Below, piece after piece: positions 35,257 through 44,490 of a stretch of 64,000 nt of DNA. Position 1 is the stretch's first letter; each line of letters begins with the position of its first letter. The stretch covers positions 21,299 to 85,298 of the forward strand of contig JAINDL010000006.1 of assembly GCA_019931245.1 (NCBI GenBank), in the 5' to 3' direction. This DNA is from Bryobacteraceae bacterium CoA2 C42. Its GTDB lineage: Bacteria > Acidobacteriota > Terriglobia > Bryobacterales > Bryobacteraceae. The notes beneath the pieces were generated by a model, which searched no databases, was not told the DNA's origin, and worked only from the letters and a program-made list of their open reading frames with translations. Position numbers and translations under genes: made by a program.

Positions 35257-36990
35257 GTGTTATCCGGCTTCTCAGCGGCGTTGGACACGATCGTGGCCAC
35301 TATCTTTCCCGGCGTCCTGGCATGGCTCCTGGTAAATGGTGTCGACGATCTGTTGCTGAACCTCTTCTGGCTCTGGCTTCCCGCCAAACCGGCGCCGTCC
35401 GCCGCCCAGGCGCAACCCGAAAAAAACCTCGCCATCTTCGTCCCCCTCTGGCAGGAGCATGACGTCGTCCGGCAGATGGTCACCCACAACGTCACCGCCA
35501 TCCGCTACGCCGACTATCACCTCTTCCTCGGCGGCTACCCCAACGACAATGCCACCCTCGATGAGATCCGGGCGATGGAAGACCAGTTCCCTCATGTCCA
35601 TCTTTCGCTCGTCCCCCACGACGGACCAACCTCCAAAGCCGACTGCCTCAACTGGGCCTTCCAAACCATGTTGCTCTATGAAGAGCAAAGCGGCACCCGC
35701 TTCGACGGCGTCGTCACCCACGATGCCGAAGACATGATCCATCCCGACTCCCTGCGCTGGATCAGCCACTATCTGTCGAACTACGACATGGTCCAGGTGC
35801 CCGTCCTCGCCCTGCCCACCCCGCTCACCGAACTCGTCCACGGCATCTACATCGATGAGTTCAGCGAGTTTCAAACGCGGGATCTCCAGGTCCGCGAGTC
35901 GCTCGGCGGCTTCCTCCCCGGCAGCGGCGTCGGCACGGGCTTCTCCCGCCGTGCCCTCGAAGCACTCGCGCAGTCGGCGGAAAACCGGATCTTCGAACCC
36001 GCCTGCCTCACCGAAGACTACGAAAACGGCTTCCGCCTCCGCCACCTCGGCTTCCGCCAAACCTTCCTGCCGATTCGCTTCGCCGCGGGCGCCCCCATGG
36101 CCACCCGCGAATACTTCCCCCGTAGCTGGCGCGCCGCCGTCAAGCAGCGCACGCGCTGGGTTACTGGCATCGTCTGGCAGGGCGCCGAACGCCACGGCTG
36201 GCAGGGCGGCTGGCGCCAGTGGTGGTGGCACTGGCGAGACCGCAAAGGCCTCATCGGCAACCCCGTCGGCGTCCTGTGCAACCTCCTGTTCCTGTACGGA
36301 CTCCTCTGGCCCGAACGCCTCCTGGCCCTGCCCGGGGCGCGGTGGCTTCCCGTAACTTTCGCCTTAGTCCTGCTCCATGCCTCCATTCGCGTCGGCATCG
36401 TCCAGCGCTTCTACGGCTGGCCCATGGCCCTCCTGTCCCCCCTGCGCATCCCGGTGGCCAACTGGATCAACGCCTCGGCCAGCCTCCGCGCCACCGTGCG
36501 CTACGCCAAATCCCGCTGGCGCCGCGAGCCCCTCGCCTGGCTCAAAACCCAACACCAGTATCCCAACCGCTTCGCCCTCGAAGCCCACCGGCCCACCCTC
36601 CCCGAAATCCTCGTCAAATCCGGCTACCTCCCCGCCAGCGCCCTCGAAGGCAAACCCGCCGGCCGCCGTCTGCAGGACTGGCTCGTTGAAACCGGCCGCC
36701 TGAGCGAAGAGCACCTCTACGAAGCCCTCGCCCTCCAACTCTGCATGCCGGTCAGTTTGGTCAGCCCGGACACCGTCTCCCGCGCCATCGCCCGCTCCCT
36801 GCCGGCCCACGTCGTGCGGAAGCATCAGATCATCCCCGTGCGGGTCGAAGACGGCCAACTGGTCGTCGCCGGTCCCGAAGCCCCGCCCGAAACGCTACCC
36901 CTCGCCCTCCGGCCCTACACCCGCCTCGGCGTCAAGTTCGAACTGGTGCCCCGGTCCACCTTCGACCAGATTCTGCAAACCCACCTCTAG
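35257..36990 (+). CDS. NfrB-like membrane glycosyltransferase (GT2) with MshEN/GspE-N-like domain
   Basis: The 577-aa protein starts at GTG 35257. A first membrane helix covers about 9-37. The GT2 domain has VPLWQEHDVVRQMV, the metal-binding THDAEDMIHPD, an acidic block CLTEDYENGFRLRHLG and the QxxRW-type KQRTRWVTGI. Two more membrane segments lie at about 340-385. The C-terminus (about 450-577: LPEILVKSGYLP, RRLQDWLVETGRLSEEHLYE) is an MshEN/GSPII_E-N-like domain. This is the layout of NfrB, the phage N4 adsorption protein now known as a c-di-GMP-responsive exopolysaccharide synthase. No nfrA-like gene is adjacent. Convergent stop overlap (CTAG) with galM. Confidence 0.82.
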   Translation: MLSGFSAALDTIVATIFPGVLAWLLVNGVDDLLLNLFWLWLPAKPAPSAAQAQPEKNLAIFVPLWQEHDVVRQMVTHNVTAIRYADYHLFLGGYPNDNATLDEIRAMEDQFPHVHLSLVPHDGPTSKADCLNWAFQTMLLYEEQSGTRFDGVVTHDAEDMIHPDSLRWISHYLSNYDMVQVPVLALPTPLTELVHGIYIDEFSEFQTRDLQVRESLGGFLPGSGVGTGFSRRALEALAQSAENRIFEPACLTEDYENGFRLRHLGFRQTFLPIRFAAGAPMATREYFPRSWRAAVKQRTRWVTGIVWQGAERHGWQGGWRQWWWHWRDRKGLIGNPVGVLCNLLFLYGLLWPERLLALPGARWLPVTFALVLLHASIRVGIVQRFYGWPMALLSPLRIPVANWINASASLRATVRYAKSRWRREPLAWLKTQHQYPNRFALEAHRPTLPEILVKSGYLPASALEGKPAGRRLQDWLVETGRLSEEHLYEALALQLCMPVSLVSPDTVSRAIARSLPAHVVRKHQIIPVRVEDGQLVVAGPEAPPETLPLALRPYTRLGVKFELVPRSTFDQILQTHL

Positions 36991-38063
36991 CGCCGCGAGA
37001 GCCCCCAGACGGTGGTCGACCGCAGCGGAACCCCCTTCTTCACCACCGTCGAAGGAAAACTCGGCCGGTTCGGCGAATCCGGATAATGCTGCGTCTCAAA
37101 GCAAAATCCCGCTCGCCGCACATACTGCCGCTTACCCTTACCGGTCAGCTTGCCGTCGAGAAAGTTCCCCGTGTAGAACTGCACCCCGGGCTCGGTCGTC
37201 GCCACCGTCAACACCCGGCCCGACCGCGGACTATACGCCTCAATCACCTTCCGCAGCGTCCCCGCCCCGCCGTTCAGCGCCCAGTTGTGGTCGTAGCCGC
37301 CGCCAAACTGAATCTGCTGGTCCCGGGCGTCAATCCGGGCGCCGATCGCCGTCGCCTTCCGGAAGTCGAACGGCGTCCCCGCCACCCCGCGCAGTTCGCC
37401 CGTCGGGATCAGCCCGGCATCCACCGGCGTGAACCGGTCCGCATCGATCCGCACCACGTGGTCAAGAATCGTCGCCTCGCCCGACAAGTTGAAGTAGGCG
37501 TGGTTGGTCAGATTCGCCACCGTGTCCTCGCTCGCTGCGGCCAGATAGTCAATCCGCAGCTCATTCCCGGCCGTCAGCGTGTAAGTAACCGTCACATCCA
37601 ACTGCCCGGGATAACCCTCCTCGCCCGCGGCGCTGCGATAGGTGAACTCCACGGCGTCCGCCTTGGCCGTAGCTTTCCATACGCGCTTGTCAAATCCGCG
37701 CAGACCGCCGTGCAACGCGTTGGCGCCATTGTTCACGGCCAGCGAATAGCTCTTGCCGTTCAACGAAAACCGACCCTTGGCGATGCGGTTCCCGTAGCGG
37801 CCCACAATCGCTCCCATGTAGGGCTGCTCCTGCAAATAGCCGGCCAGCGAATCAAATCCCAGCAGAACATCAAAGCCATCCGGCCCTGCCAGCGACACGA
37901 CCGTAGCTCCGTAGGTCATGATCCGCGCCGTCATCCCGGCGGCGTTTGAGAGCGTATAAATCTCCACCGCCTGCCCGTCGGGCGTACGGCCAAAAGCCTC
38001 TTTCTTGACGGCGGCCGGCAGGCCGAGCGCGACGGCGGTGATCAACAGTGCAGTGCGAAGCAT
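36987..38063 (-). CDS. galM: exported aldose 1-epimerase (mutarotase)
   Basis: The 358-aa GalM-family enzyme interconverts alpha and beta anomers of hexoses. Landmarks: AIVGRYGNRIAKGRF, NNGANALHGGLRGFDKRVW, the catalytic His in ANLTNHAYFNLSG, GGGYDHNWALNG and the catalytic Glu in VATTEPGVQFYTGNFLDG. Unlike E. coli GalM it begins with a signal peptide (RTALLITAVALGLPAAVKK), so it should act in the periplasm. It is the last gene of a minus-strand run. TATAAT ends six nt before the ATG and overlaps the TAA stop of the DinB gene, suggesting a leaderless internal promoter. Confidence 0.92.
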   Translation of the reverse strand: MLRTALLITAVALGLPAAVKKEAFGRTPDGQAVEIYTLSNAAGMTARIMTYGATVVSLAGPDGFDVLLGFDSLAGYLQEQPYMGAIVGRYGNRIAKGRFSLNGKSYSLAVNNGANALHGGLRGFDKRVWKATAKADAVEFTYRSAAGEEGYPGQLDVTVTYTLTAGNELRIDYLAAASEDTVANLTNHAYFNLSGEATILDHVVRIDADRFTPVDAGLIPTGELRGVAGTPFDFRKATAIGARIDARDQQIQFGGGYDHNWALNGGAGTLRKVIEAYSPRSGRVLTVATTEPGVQFYTGNFLDGKLTGKGKRQYVRRAGFCFETQHYPDSPNRPSFPSTVVKKGVPLRSTTVWGLSRR

Positions 38064-38070
38064 CCTGCAA

Positions 38071-38517
38071 TTATAGTTGGGCTAGATGGTTCCGGTCGTG
38101 CCCGGCGATAATCTCGACGAGTGTGCGGAAAGTTAAATCACCCAACTCCGGATGCACCACCGGCCTGTCAAAAGTCTCCGCCGGCAACTGCCGCAGGAAA
38201 CCGAGGAGCCACGCCCGGACGCTCGTAAAAACGGCCAGCGCCGCCGCCGGGTCAGCGTTCGCATAACTGTTCGCCCAACGGTCCTGGTCGAAGGGCTGCA
38301 CCACGTAACTCTCCTCGGCCGCGGCCTGCCGCAGACGAAACGCAAACGCTACCTCGCAGTCGGCCAGGTGCGCCAGAATCTGTCCGTAAGTCCACTTACC
38401 CGACGCCCAGGGCGTCGCGTACCGCGCCGGGTCAATGGCCGCCAGTCGAGCCGGAGTAGCGGCCAGCACAGCCAGCGGATCCAGGTCGCCAAGGTGCTGG
38501 CCGTAGGGATTACTCAT
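38071..38517 (-). CDS. DinB/YfiT-like four-helix protein
   Basis: The 148-aa protein has the DinB_2 pattern: a first helix (LAVLAATPARLAAI), the metal-site histidine in WTYGQILAHLADCE (about residue 50), and the C-terminal pair in IIAGHDRNHLAQL (about 140 and 144). DinB-family proteins are cytoplasmic metal-binding enzymes, often thiol-dependent transferases; the reaction here is unknown. Its ATG overlaps the upstream stop (TAATG), so translation is probably coupled to the Big_2 protein gene. Confidence 0.8.
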   Translation of the reverse strand: MSNPYGQHLGDLDPLAVLAATPARLAAIDPARYATPWASGKWTYGQILAHLADCEVAFAFRLRQAAAEESYVVQPFDQDRWANSYANADPAAALAVFTSVRAWLLGFLRQLPAETFDRPVVHPELGDLTFRTLVEIIAGHDRNHLAQL

Positions 38518-41303
38518 TAAATTGGCTTAGCCTCGTACAATACCGTCTCATCGTCGTAGGTCATCGCCAGGAAGTAGACCGTACCGTCATCCCGGAAATC
38601 GATGGCATTGATTCGAATCAGATAGTCCCCGTCGGGCGTCGGGCGGAAGAAGTTAATCACCTGCCGCACCTCCTCCCCGCGGCGAACGAGCAGGAAGTTG
38701 TTGCCGTTCGACTGCTGGAACAACACATCCCCGTTGCGATTGGCATCGGTAGCGACCACCGCGTTAGCCACCTGCCCGTTCGGCATCACCGACGAGTTGT
38801 TGACGAGAATCTCCCAACCGCCCGACTTCCACTCCACCAGAATCGGCCCGCCCGAGGCCACGTTCAAGCCCGCAAACAGCCGCGTCCCGCCCACGCGGGT
38901 CAAATTCGCAATCCCCGTCACCAGGTGCGTCCCGATCCGCGTCACGTTCGGCTCCGCCATCCGCGTCCACGTCTGCCCGTTCCAGTGGTGCAACACCGGC
39001 ACACCCACGTTCCGGAACCGCAGCGAGGCCAACACCTGCCCCGTATCGGCCAGGCTGAACGAATCGAAACTCGAAACAATCCGGCCATCAATCGTGGTCG
39101 CCGTGGCGGCCGTTCCGCTCAGCACCAGTAACTGCCGCGCTTGGCCGTTCGACCACAGAAAGATCCGATTATCCCCGGCGCTCGTCGACGAATGGAATAA
39201 CAACTCCCCATTGCCGTTCACATCAAACTGGCCAGGGTTATTCACCGTCAACGTATCAATGCGCAGCGGAAAACGCAGAATCAACTCCGGCGACCCGCCC
39301 CGGACCACCCGCCCGATGCCCACGCCCGAAATAAAATACAGATCCCCGTTCGGAGCCCGGCGCAGGTTGTAGGTCGCCCCGTGAAACCCGCCGAACCACA
39401 TCGTTGTACCGAACAAACGCTCACCGGTCGCCAGCGGCACATCAAACGCCTGGCCATTCCATTCCGCCACCGAGCCGGTCGTGCCGCCCGATAACAGCTG
39501 CGGCGCCCCTTCGCGCGCACCGCCAATGAAAGTGATCAGATTCACCGGCGCCGTTACCTTCAGCATCCGGCCCGACCAGGCCAGAAAATCCGGTTCCCCG
39601 CCAATCCGCACCAACCCCATCGTCAGCGTCGTCGTCCGCACCATCAGGAAGATCTCGCCCCGGGCATTGATCGCCCCGCTCTCGATCGCCTCGACGGTGG
39701 TCGGGCCCAGCGCCGGCCGCGACAACAGAAACTGCGACTGCGGCTCGCTGCCCGGCTTCCACAGATAGACGCCATTCCCCCGGTTATTAAACGGATTAGC
39801 GAACAGCAGCGCCCCGTGGTTCGGGTGATAGGAGAGAATGCCGGTCTGGCCCGTCAACTGTAAGGAACGGATCTGATTCGTCCGGTCGATGTGGACATAG
39901 TGCGTCGTGTTGTTGTTGAGCACCACCGCGCACAAAAGTTCTCCGTTCTCGTCAACCCAGAAGGCAGGCGCGTTGGCGGAGCCACCCGCGAAACTGCGAA
40001 CCGTCGAACCGGCCACGGCGTCACCCACGCCCAGCACCCGCTGCCGCGTCCCATCCGGCAGGTGGCGGAACCAAACCCGGTTAGCCCCCTGCGATAGCGA
40101 ATAGTAGGCCGCACCGTCGGCCGCGATACCGAAATCGTTGTCCACCGTAAAGGCTGCGGTACCGAACGGATCAAAGCGGTCTGCTGTCGAAACCAGCAGT
40201 TCGTAGTCGCGCTGATCGTAAGACCGGAACAGCCCGGTGTAAGTCACCGGATTGTTTTCAAACCGAAACGTAGCCCGCACCAATACCGCCCCGCTCGAAG
40301 CCAGCGAGTTTCGCGTAATGAAGATGTTGCCGGTGGCCTCGGTCGCTCCCAGCGGGGTGTTGTTGGAAAACACAGGAAACACCCCATTCCGATCACCGCT
40401 CGAAAGCTGCCGCCCGTTGATGTTCGTATCCTCGTACGTCAACACCTGCCCCTTCCGCGTAATCGAATGCGAGAACAGTTCATTCGCAAAACTGGCCGAA
40501 GCAAACCGCGGAACACCCGTGGCGGTCACCACGCTCCACTCCCCCTCGCGCCAATTCAGCAGCGCCCCCGTCAACCCGCCCAGCGAGGCATTGACGAACA
40601 CCTCGCCATCATCGGTCGCCCACACCATCGACGGCCGCGCCCGCAGTTCAAATTCGCCCGGCTGCTGATTCATGTTATGGAACAACCGCCGCACCCGGTA
40701 CGTGCGCGGAGCATTCGTCGTCACCCGCGCCGTCACCTGCCACTGCCGCTGCAAGCCCGTCTGCACATCGCCATAGCTAAAGGTGGCCAGCACCATATTG
40801 GCCCCCTCGGCAATCGCCGACATCACCCCCTGCGGCGTAATCCGCGCCGTTTGCGTCGTCCCGTTGCGCAGGTTGGTCACCGTCCATCCCCACGCCACCC
40901 CCGGAATCACATTGCCATCGGCGTCCAGCGCCGTAGCCGAAAACTGCCGCGTGGCGCCGACATCCACGTCGGCCTCCTGCGGGTCAATGCGCACCTCGCT
41001 CGGAATCGTCTGCACCGCCGTCTCGGCCACCAGCGACCCCAGCCGCGCCACTACCCGCAACGTCCCCAAACCCCGCGCTGTCAGCAACCCACTGGAGTTG
41101 ATCGTCGCAAATATAGCGTTATTGACCGACCACGTAACCACCGCGTTCTGCAGTTGATTCCCCCCCGCATCCCGCGCCACGGCGCGAAACTGCAGCGTCC
41201 GGCCCACGAGCACCTGCGACGAGTCGCTCAACACTTGCAGAGTCGCCGGGGTCTGCGCCGCCGCCGAAAGAGCCATCAACAAAAAGAACGCCAGCCGCCG
41301 CAT
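38517..41303 (-). CDS. secreted Big_2 (bacterial Ig-like) protein with propeller-like body
   Basis: The 928-aa protein has a signal peptide (RRLAFFLLMALSAAAQTP). Two Big_2-like domains cover about 20-195 (DSSQVLVGRTLQFRAVARDA, ADVDVGATRQFSATALDADG). The remaining 700 residues are beta-rich, with repeated strands reporting value-like loops (for example FDVNGNGELLFHSSTSAGDN, DANRNGDVLFQQSNG, INARGEIFLMVRTTT), compatible with a large beta-propeller. It is probably extracellular; its ligand is unknown. Its start overlaps the DUF1501 stop (TGATG) and its stop overlaps the DinB start. Confidence 0.75.
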   Translation of the reverse strand: MRRLAFFLLMALSAAAQTPATLQVLSDSSQVLVGRTLQFRAVARDAGGNQLQNAVVTWSVNNAIFATINSSGLLTARGLGTLRVVARLGSLVAETAVQTIPSEVRIDPQEADVDVGATRQFSATALDADGNVIPGVAWGWTVTNLRNGTTQTARITPQGVMSAIAEGANMVLATFSYGDVQTGLQRQWQVTARVTTNAPRTYRVRRLFHNMNQQPGEFELRARPSMVWATDDGEVFVNASLGGLTGALLNWREGEWSVVTATGVPRFASASFANELFSHSITRKGQVLTYEDTNINGRQLSSGDRNGVFPVFSNNTPLGATEATGNIFITRNSLASSGAVLVRATFRFENNPVTYTGLFRSYDQRDYELLVSTADRFDPFGTAAFTVDNDFGIAADGAAYYSLSQGANRVWFRHLPDGTRQRVLGVGDAVAGSTVRSFAGGSANAPAFWVDENGELLCAVVLNNNTTHYVHIDRTNQIRSLQLTGQTGILSYHPNHGALLFANPFNNRGNGVYLWKPGSEPQSQFLLSRPALGPTTVEAIESGAINARGEIFLMVRTTTLTMGLVRIGGEPDFLAWSGRMLKVTAPVNLITFIGGAREGAPQLLSGGTTGSVAEWNGQAFDVPLATGERLFGTTMWFGGFHGATYNLRRAPNGDLYFISGVGIGRVVRGGSPELILRFPLRIDTLTVNNPGQFDVNGNGELLFHSSTSAGDNRIFLWSNGQARQLLVLSGTAATATTIDGRIVSSFDSFSLADTGQVLASLRFRNVGVPVLHHWNGQTWTRMAEPNVTRIGTHLVTGIANLTRVGGTRLFAGLNVASGGPILVEWKSGGWEILVNNSSVMPNGQVANAVVATDANRNGDVLFQQSNGNNFLLVRRGEEVRQVINFFRPTPDGDYLIRINAIDFRDDGTVYFLAMTYDDETVLYEAKPI

Positions 41304-42643
41304 CAGCCGAAAACCTCTTCGACGGGGCGGAACCCATGCTCCGCAGAGGGCGTGATGTAGTAATAACGGCGTCCGGAAGGCGTATCGGTAATCGACTTGG
41401 TCCAGTCAATCCCCAACGCCGAATAGATCGTCGCCGCAATATCCTCCGTGTAGATCGCCCGGTTCCCCGACCAGCCGAACTCCACGATATTCGCTCCGTT
41501 GGCATCACTCAATCCGATCGCCCGCCCGCCCCGCACCCCGCCGCCCAGCATCGCCACCGACATCACCTGCCGGTAATGGTCCCGCCCGCCGCGGCTGTTT
41601 AGTACCCCCGGCGTCCGGCCAAACTCGCCCATGATCACGATCAACGTCGAATCAAACTCTCCGGTCGCCTTCAAATCCTCCACCAGCGAACCCACCGCCC
41701 GGTCTAACTGGTTGGTCAGCGTGTGAATCGGCATCCCCTGCCCCGCGTCGAACTGGCCCACGTGCGTATCCCACCCACCTTGCGTCACGTTGATGAACGT
41801 CACCCCGTTCCGCGCCCGCACCGCATTCCGCGCCACCAGCAGCGACCGGCCCACCGCCGTATTGCCGTAGCGACCCTCGTCGTTTGCGTCAAACTTGAAA
41901 ACACTGTCCACCGCCGGGTTATACATCATCGAACGCGCCCGGCTGTAGTAACTCCCATATGCCGCCATCGTGTCGTTATACGGCGCGCTCCGCAACGACT
42001 CATCGAGATCCCGCAATAGCTGAAACCGGCGCTCGAAACGCTCCTGGCTCTGCGCCGCGGTGCCAAAAAACGGGTGCGTCAGCGTCGGCACACCGGTCCG
42101 CGCCGCCGGCGGCATCATCGCCTGGTACAGGCCGCCCAGAAACGTCGCCCCCTGCATCGTCTGGTTAAACGATAAAAACGGCGGAATCAGCCCACTCGCG
42201 CCCTTCTCCCGCGAAATCACCGCTCCGATGTGCGGAATCTCCGCCATGAAGGCCGGATTCTGCGAACGGCCCGTCTGCATGTAAAACTGACCCCGCTCAT
42301 GCGCCGCCTCCCAACTGGAGCAGGACCGCAACACCAGCAGATCATTCCGCAGCGCCGTCAGCCTCGGAAAGTACCGGTTCGACAGCCGCAACCCGTTCGA
42401 ATAGTCCCGAATATCGACATCGGCCGGATTCCACGGACCATCCTTCGGGTCGAAGGTGTCCATGTGGCTCGGACCGCCATTCAAGTTCACAAAAATGCAG
42501 GCGTTCGCCGTACCGCGCGGCGTCGCGCCCCGCGCCGAGCTAACCTCGGCATCGGCATGGGCCCCAAGCACCGCCGCCGAGGCCGATCCAAACAAAAAGT
42601 GGCGCCGCGTATGACCGGCACAGAGAGGACGATTGATTTTCAT
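41303..42643 (-). CDS. DUF1501 family protein (second copy)
   Basis: A 446-aa protein whose ATG 42643 follows a good Shine-Dalgarno (GGAGG). It has a Tat-like N-terminus (HTRRHFLFGSASAAVLGA). DUF1501 landmarks: FVNLNGGPSHMDTFDPKDG, GGWDTHVGQFDAGQG, LIVIMGEFGRTPGV, RDHYRQVMSVAMLGGG and AATIYSALGIDWTKSI. It follows its usual partner (DUF1549/DUF1553 gene) by 13 bp. As with the first copy, the fold is of the alkaline phosphatase/sulfatase class with no established substrate. Confidence 0.87.
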   Translation of the reverse strand: MKINRPLCAGHTRRHFLFGSASAAVLGAHADAEVSSARGATPRGTANACIFVNLNGGPSHMDTFDPKDGPWNPADVDIRDYSNGLRLSNRYFPRLTALRNDLLVLRSCSSWEAAHERGQFYMQTGRSQNPAFMAEIPHIGAVISREKGASGLIPPFLSFNQTMQGATFLGGLYQAMMPPAARTGVPTLTHPFFGTAAQSQERFERRFQLLRDLDESLRSAPYNDTMAAYGSYYSRARSMMYNPAVDSVFKFDANDEGRYGNTAVGRSLLVARNAVRARNGVTFINVTQGGWDTHVGQFDAGQGMPIHTLTNQLDRAVGSLVEDLKATGEFDSTLIVIMGEFGRTPGVLNSRGGRDHYRQVMSVAMLGGGVRGGRAIGLSDANGANIVEFGWSGNRAIYTEDIAATIYSALGIDWTKSITDTPSGRRYYYITPSAEHGFRPVEEVFG

Positions 42644-42656
42644 GGGCCAGCCTCCG

Positions 42657-44483
42657 CTAATAGTTAAAGACAAAATCCAGCTTGTTGAGCAACGCCCACT
42701 GCAGGTCACTCAGCCATTGCGCCCGCGCACCACTTCGGTACGCCAACACTCGCGCCATCTCGCCCTCCGATGGGCCCCGAGAGAGCGTCGCCACGAACAT
42801 CCGCCGGATCGCCTCCTCGTCCGAGACGGGCGAACTGTCAATCTGCAGCACCCGGTTGCGCGAACTCACCGTGGCCGTCGCATTACCCAGCGTGCGATTC
42901 ACGTTCTGAGCGTCGTTCATCAGGTAGAGCAAACCCAGAATCGAAGGCTCACTGGCGCGATCAATCGCCAGCCAATTGCCCCGCCCCGCCTGATTCAGAA
43001 AATCCACCACGCGGAAATCGGTTGCCGGCTCGGTCGGATCCGGCAGCTGGTTAGCGTAAAGCAGCGTCCGGCTCAGCTCCGATGCGATCATCGGCTGTTC
43101 GGTGCGGGTGGCCGTAATCATGGAATCATAGAGCTCTTCGGCCGATAGCCGCCGCGGTTCATGCTTGGCGAAGTACTTCACAAACGCCGGCTGCCACCGC
43201 CCCTCGTACCGGCTCGAAAGCTGATAAGCATCGCTCGATACCAGCAGCCGGAACAGCGGACGGAACTGGAAGTTATTTCGGATAAAGAAGTCCGTCAAAC
43301 CCTCGAGCAGCTCCGGATGCGTGTTTTGAATCGGCCAGTCCCCGGAAGGCGGCCGTTTCGGATCGGTCCGCTCAAAATCCCACGCCTCGGGCGGGTCCAC
43401 AATCCCGTGCGAGAACAGATACGCCCAGATGTGGTTCACCGTCGCCCGGGCAAACTGCCGGTCCGCCGTCAGAATCGCGGCAAAATCCTTCCGCCACTCC
43501 CCCGTACGCGGCTTGGCCCCGTTCAGAATAAACTCCGGCTCCACCACCGCGCCCTGCCGCGCCGGACGGTTCCCCGGATTCGCCGGGTTCACCGAACCGG
43601 TGTAGGAGCCGTAAGTCCGGTCGTTTAGAATCACCCGCGGCCGGAACCCGATGTTATCGTCGCTCCACCGCACAAACGTCATCCGCGATAGCCACGCCGA
43701 CATCCGCCAGAACTGCACCCGCGTCCGTCGAGTTAAATATAAGTTAATCTTCTCCAGATGGCCCCGCCCGTTATGGCACGAGATACACTCGGTCTTAAAC
43801 CCTAAAAACGTCGTCGTAATCTTATCGGTGATATCATCCCAGGAGTCCTGCACCGGCCCCGCCAAGTCCATCCACCGGGCGTAAAACTGGGTCCCCGGCA
43901 CCGTATCCACCTCCCCGGAAGCCGATAGCAACTCCCGCACCAGGGCGTCGTAGGGCCGATCAGCTGCCATCGAATTCCGCAGCCATTCATAGAAGGTGTT
44001 CCTGCCCCGCGTGCCTATGTTTTCGTGCGCCCGGGTCACCTTAAACTTATTGGCCCAGAACGTGGTCAACTGATCCGCAAAAGCCGGGGAGGCCAGCAGT
44101 TGCTCAATCAACTTCGCCCGCTTATCCGGCGCCCGGTCCGCGGCAAAAGCCTCTACCGCTTCCGGCGTGGGAATCCGACCCGTCAGATCGAGATGAATTC
44201 GCCTTACAAACTCCGTATCGGAAGAGGCAGACGCGGGACGCACATTGTCCGCCGCCATCTTCGCAAACAGATGCTGATCCACCAGATTCGACCGCGTGGT
44301 CTGCTCCCGCCCCGCCGCCGCGCCAAAGCGCGCCATCCGGCTGAAGGCCGCGTAGGACCGGTCGAGTTCCAGCAAATCAATCTGCTCAGCCCGCACCGAC
44401 TCCGGATACCGCGGACAATAAGGGTCACCAGCCAACAGCTTCGCCGCCAGAGCGACCGAAAGGAGACAGGGTTTGCTCAGCAT
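42657..44483 (-). CDS. DUF1549/DUF1553 protein with single CxxCH motif
   Basis: The 608-aa exported protein (signal CLLSVALAAKLLAGDP) has DUF1549 (EFVRRIHLDLTGRIPTPEAV, FADQLTTFWANKFKVTRA), a heme-type motif CISCHNGRGH, and DUF1553 (ADRQFARATVNHIWAYLF, IQNTHPELLEGLTDFFIRNN, DEEAIRRMFVATLSRGPSEG). Unlike the copy at 8572 it lacks an N-terminal PSCyt1 domain and is shorter. ATG 44483 is preferred over the ORF's first codon at 44525; it begins the signal peptide and has AATAGT ending six nt upstream. It starts 7 bp after the HAD gene stop. Confidence 0.85.
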   Translation of the reverse strand: MLSKPCLLSVALAAKLLAGDPYCPRYPESVRAEQIDLLELDRSYAAFSRMARFGAAAGREQTTRSNLVDQHLFAKMAADNVRPASASSDTEFVRRIHLDLTGRIPTPEAVEAFAADRAPDKRAKLIEQLLASPAFADQLTTFWANKFKVTRAHENIGTRGRNTFYEWLRNSMAADRPYDALVRELLSASGEVDTVPGTQFYARWMDLAGPVQDSWDDITDKITTTFLGFKTECISCHNGRGHLEKINLYLTRRTRVQFWRMSAWLSRMTFVRWSDDNIGFRPRVILNDRTYGSYTGSVNPANPGNRPARQGAVVEPEFILNGAKPRTGEWRKDFAAILTADRQFARATVNHIWAYLFSHGIVDPPEAWDFERTDPKRPPSGDWPIQNTHPELLEGLTDFFIRNNFQFRPLFRLLVSSDAYQLSSRYEGRWQPAFVKYFAKHEPRRLSAEELYDSMITATRTEQPMIASELSRTLLYANQLPDPTEPATDFRVVDFLNQAGRGNWLAIDRASEPSILGLLYLMNDAQNVNRTLGNATATVSSRNRVLQIDSSPVSDEEAIRRMFVATLSRGPSEGEMARVLAYRSGARAQWLSDLQWALLNKLDFVFNY

Positions 44484-44490
44484 AGAGTCA

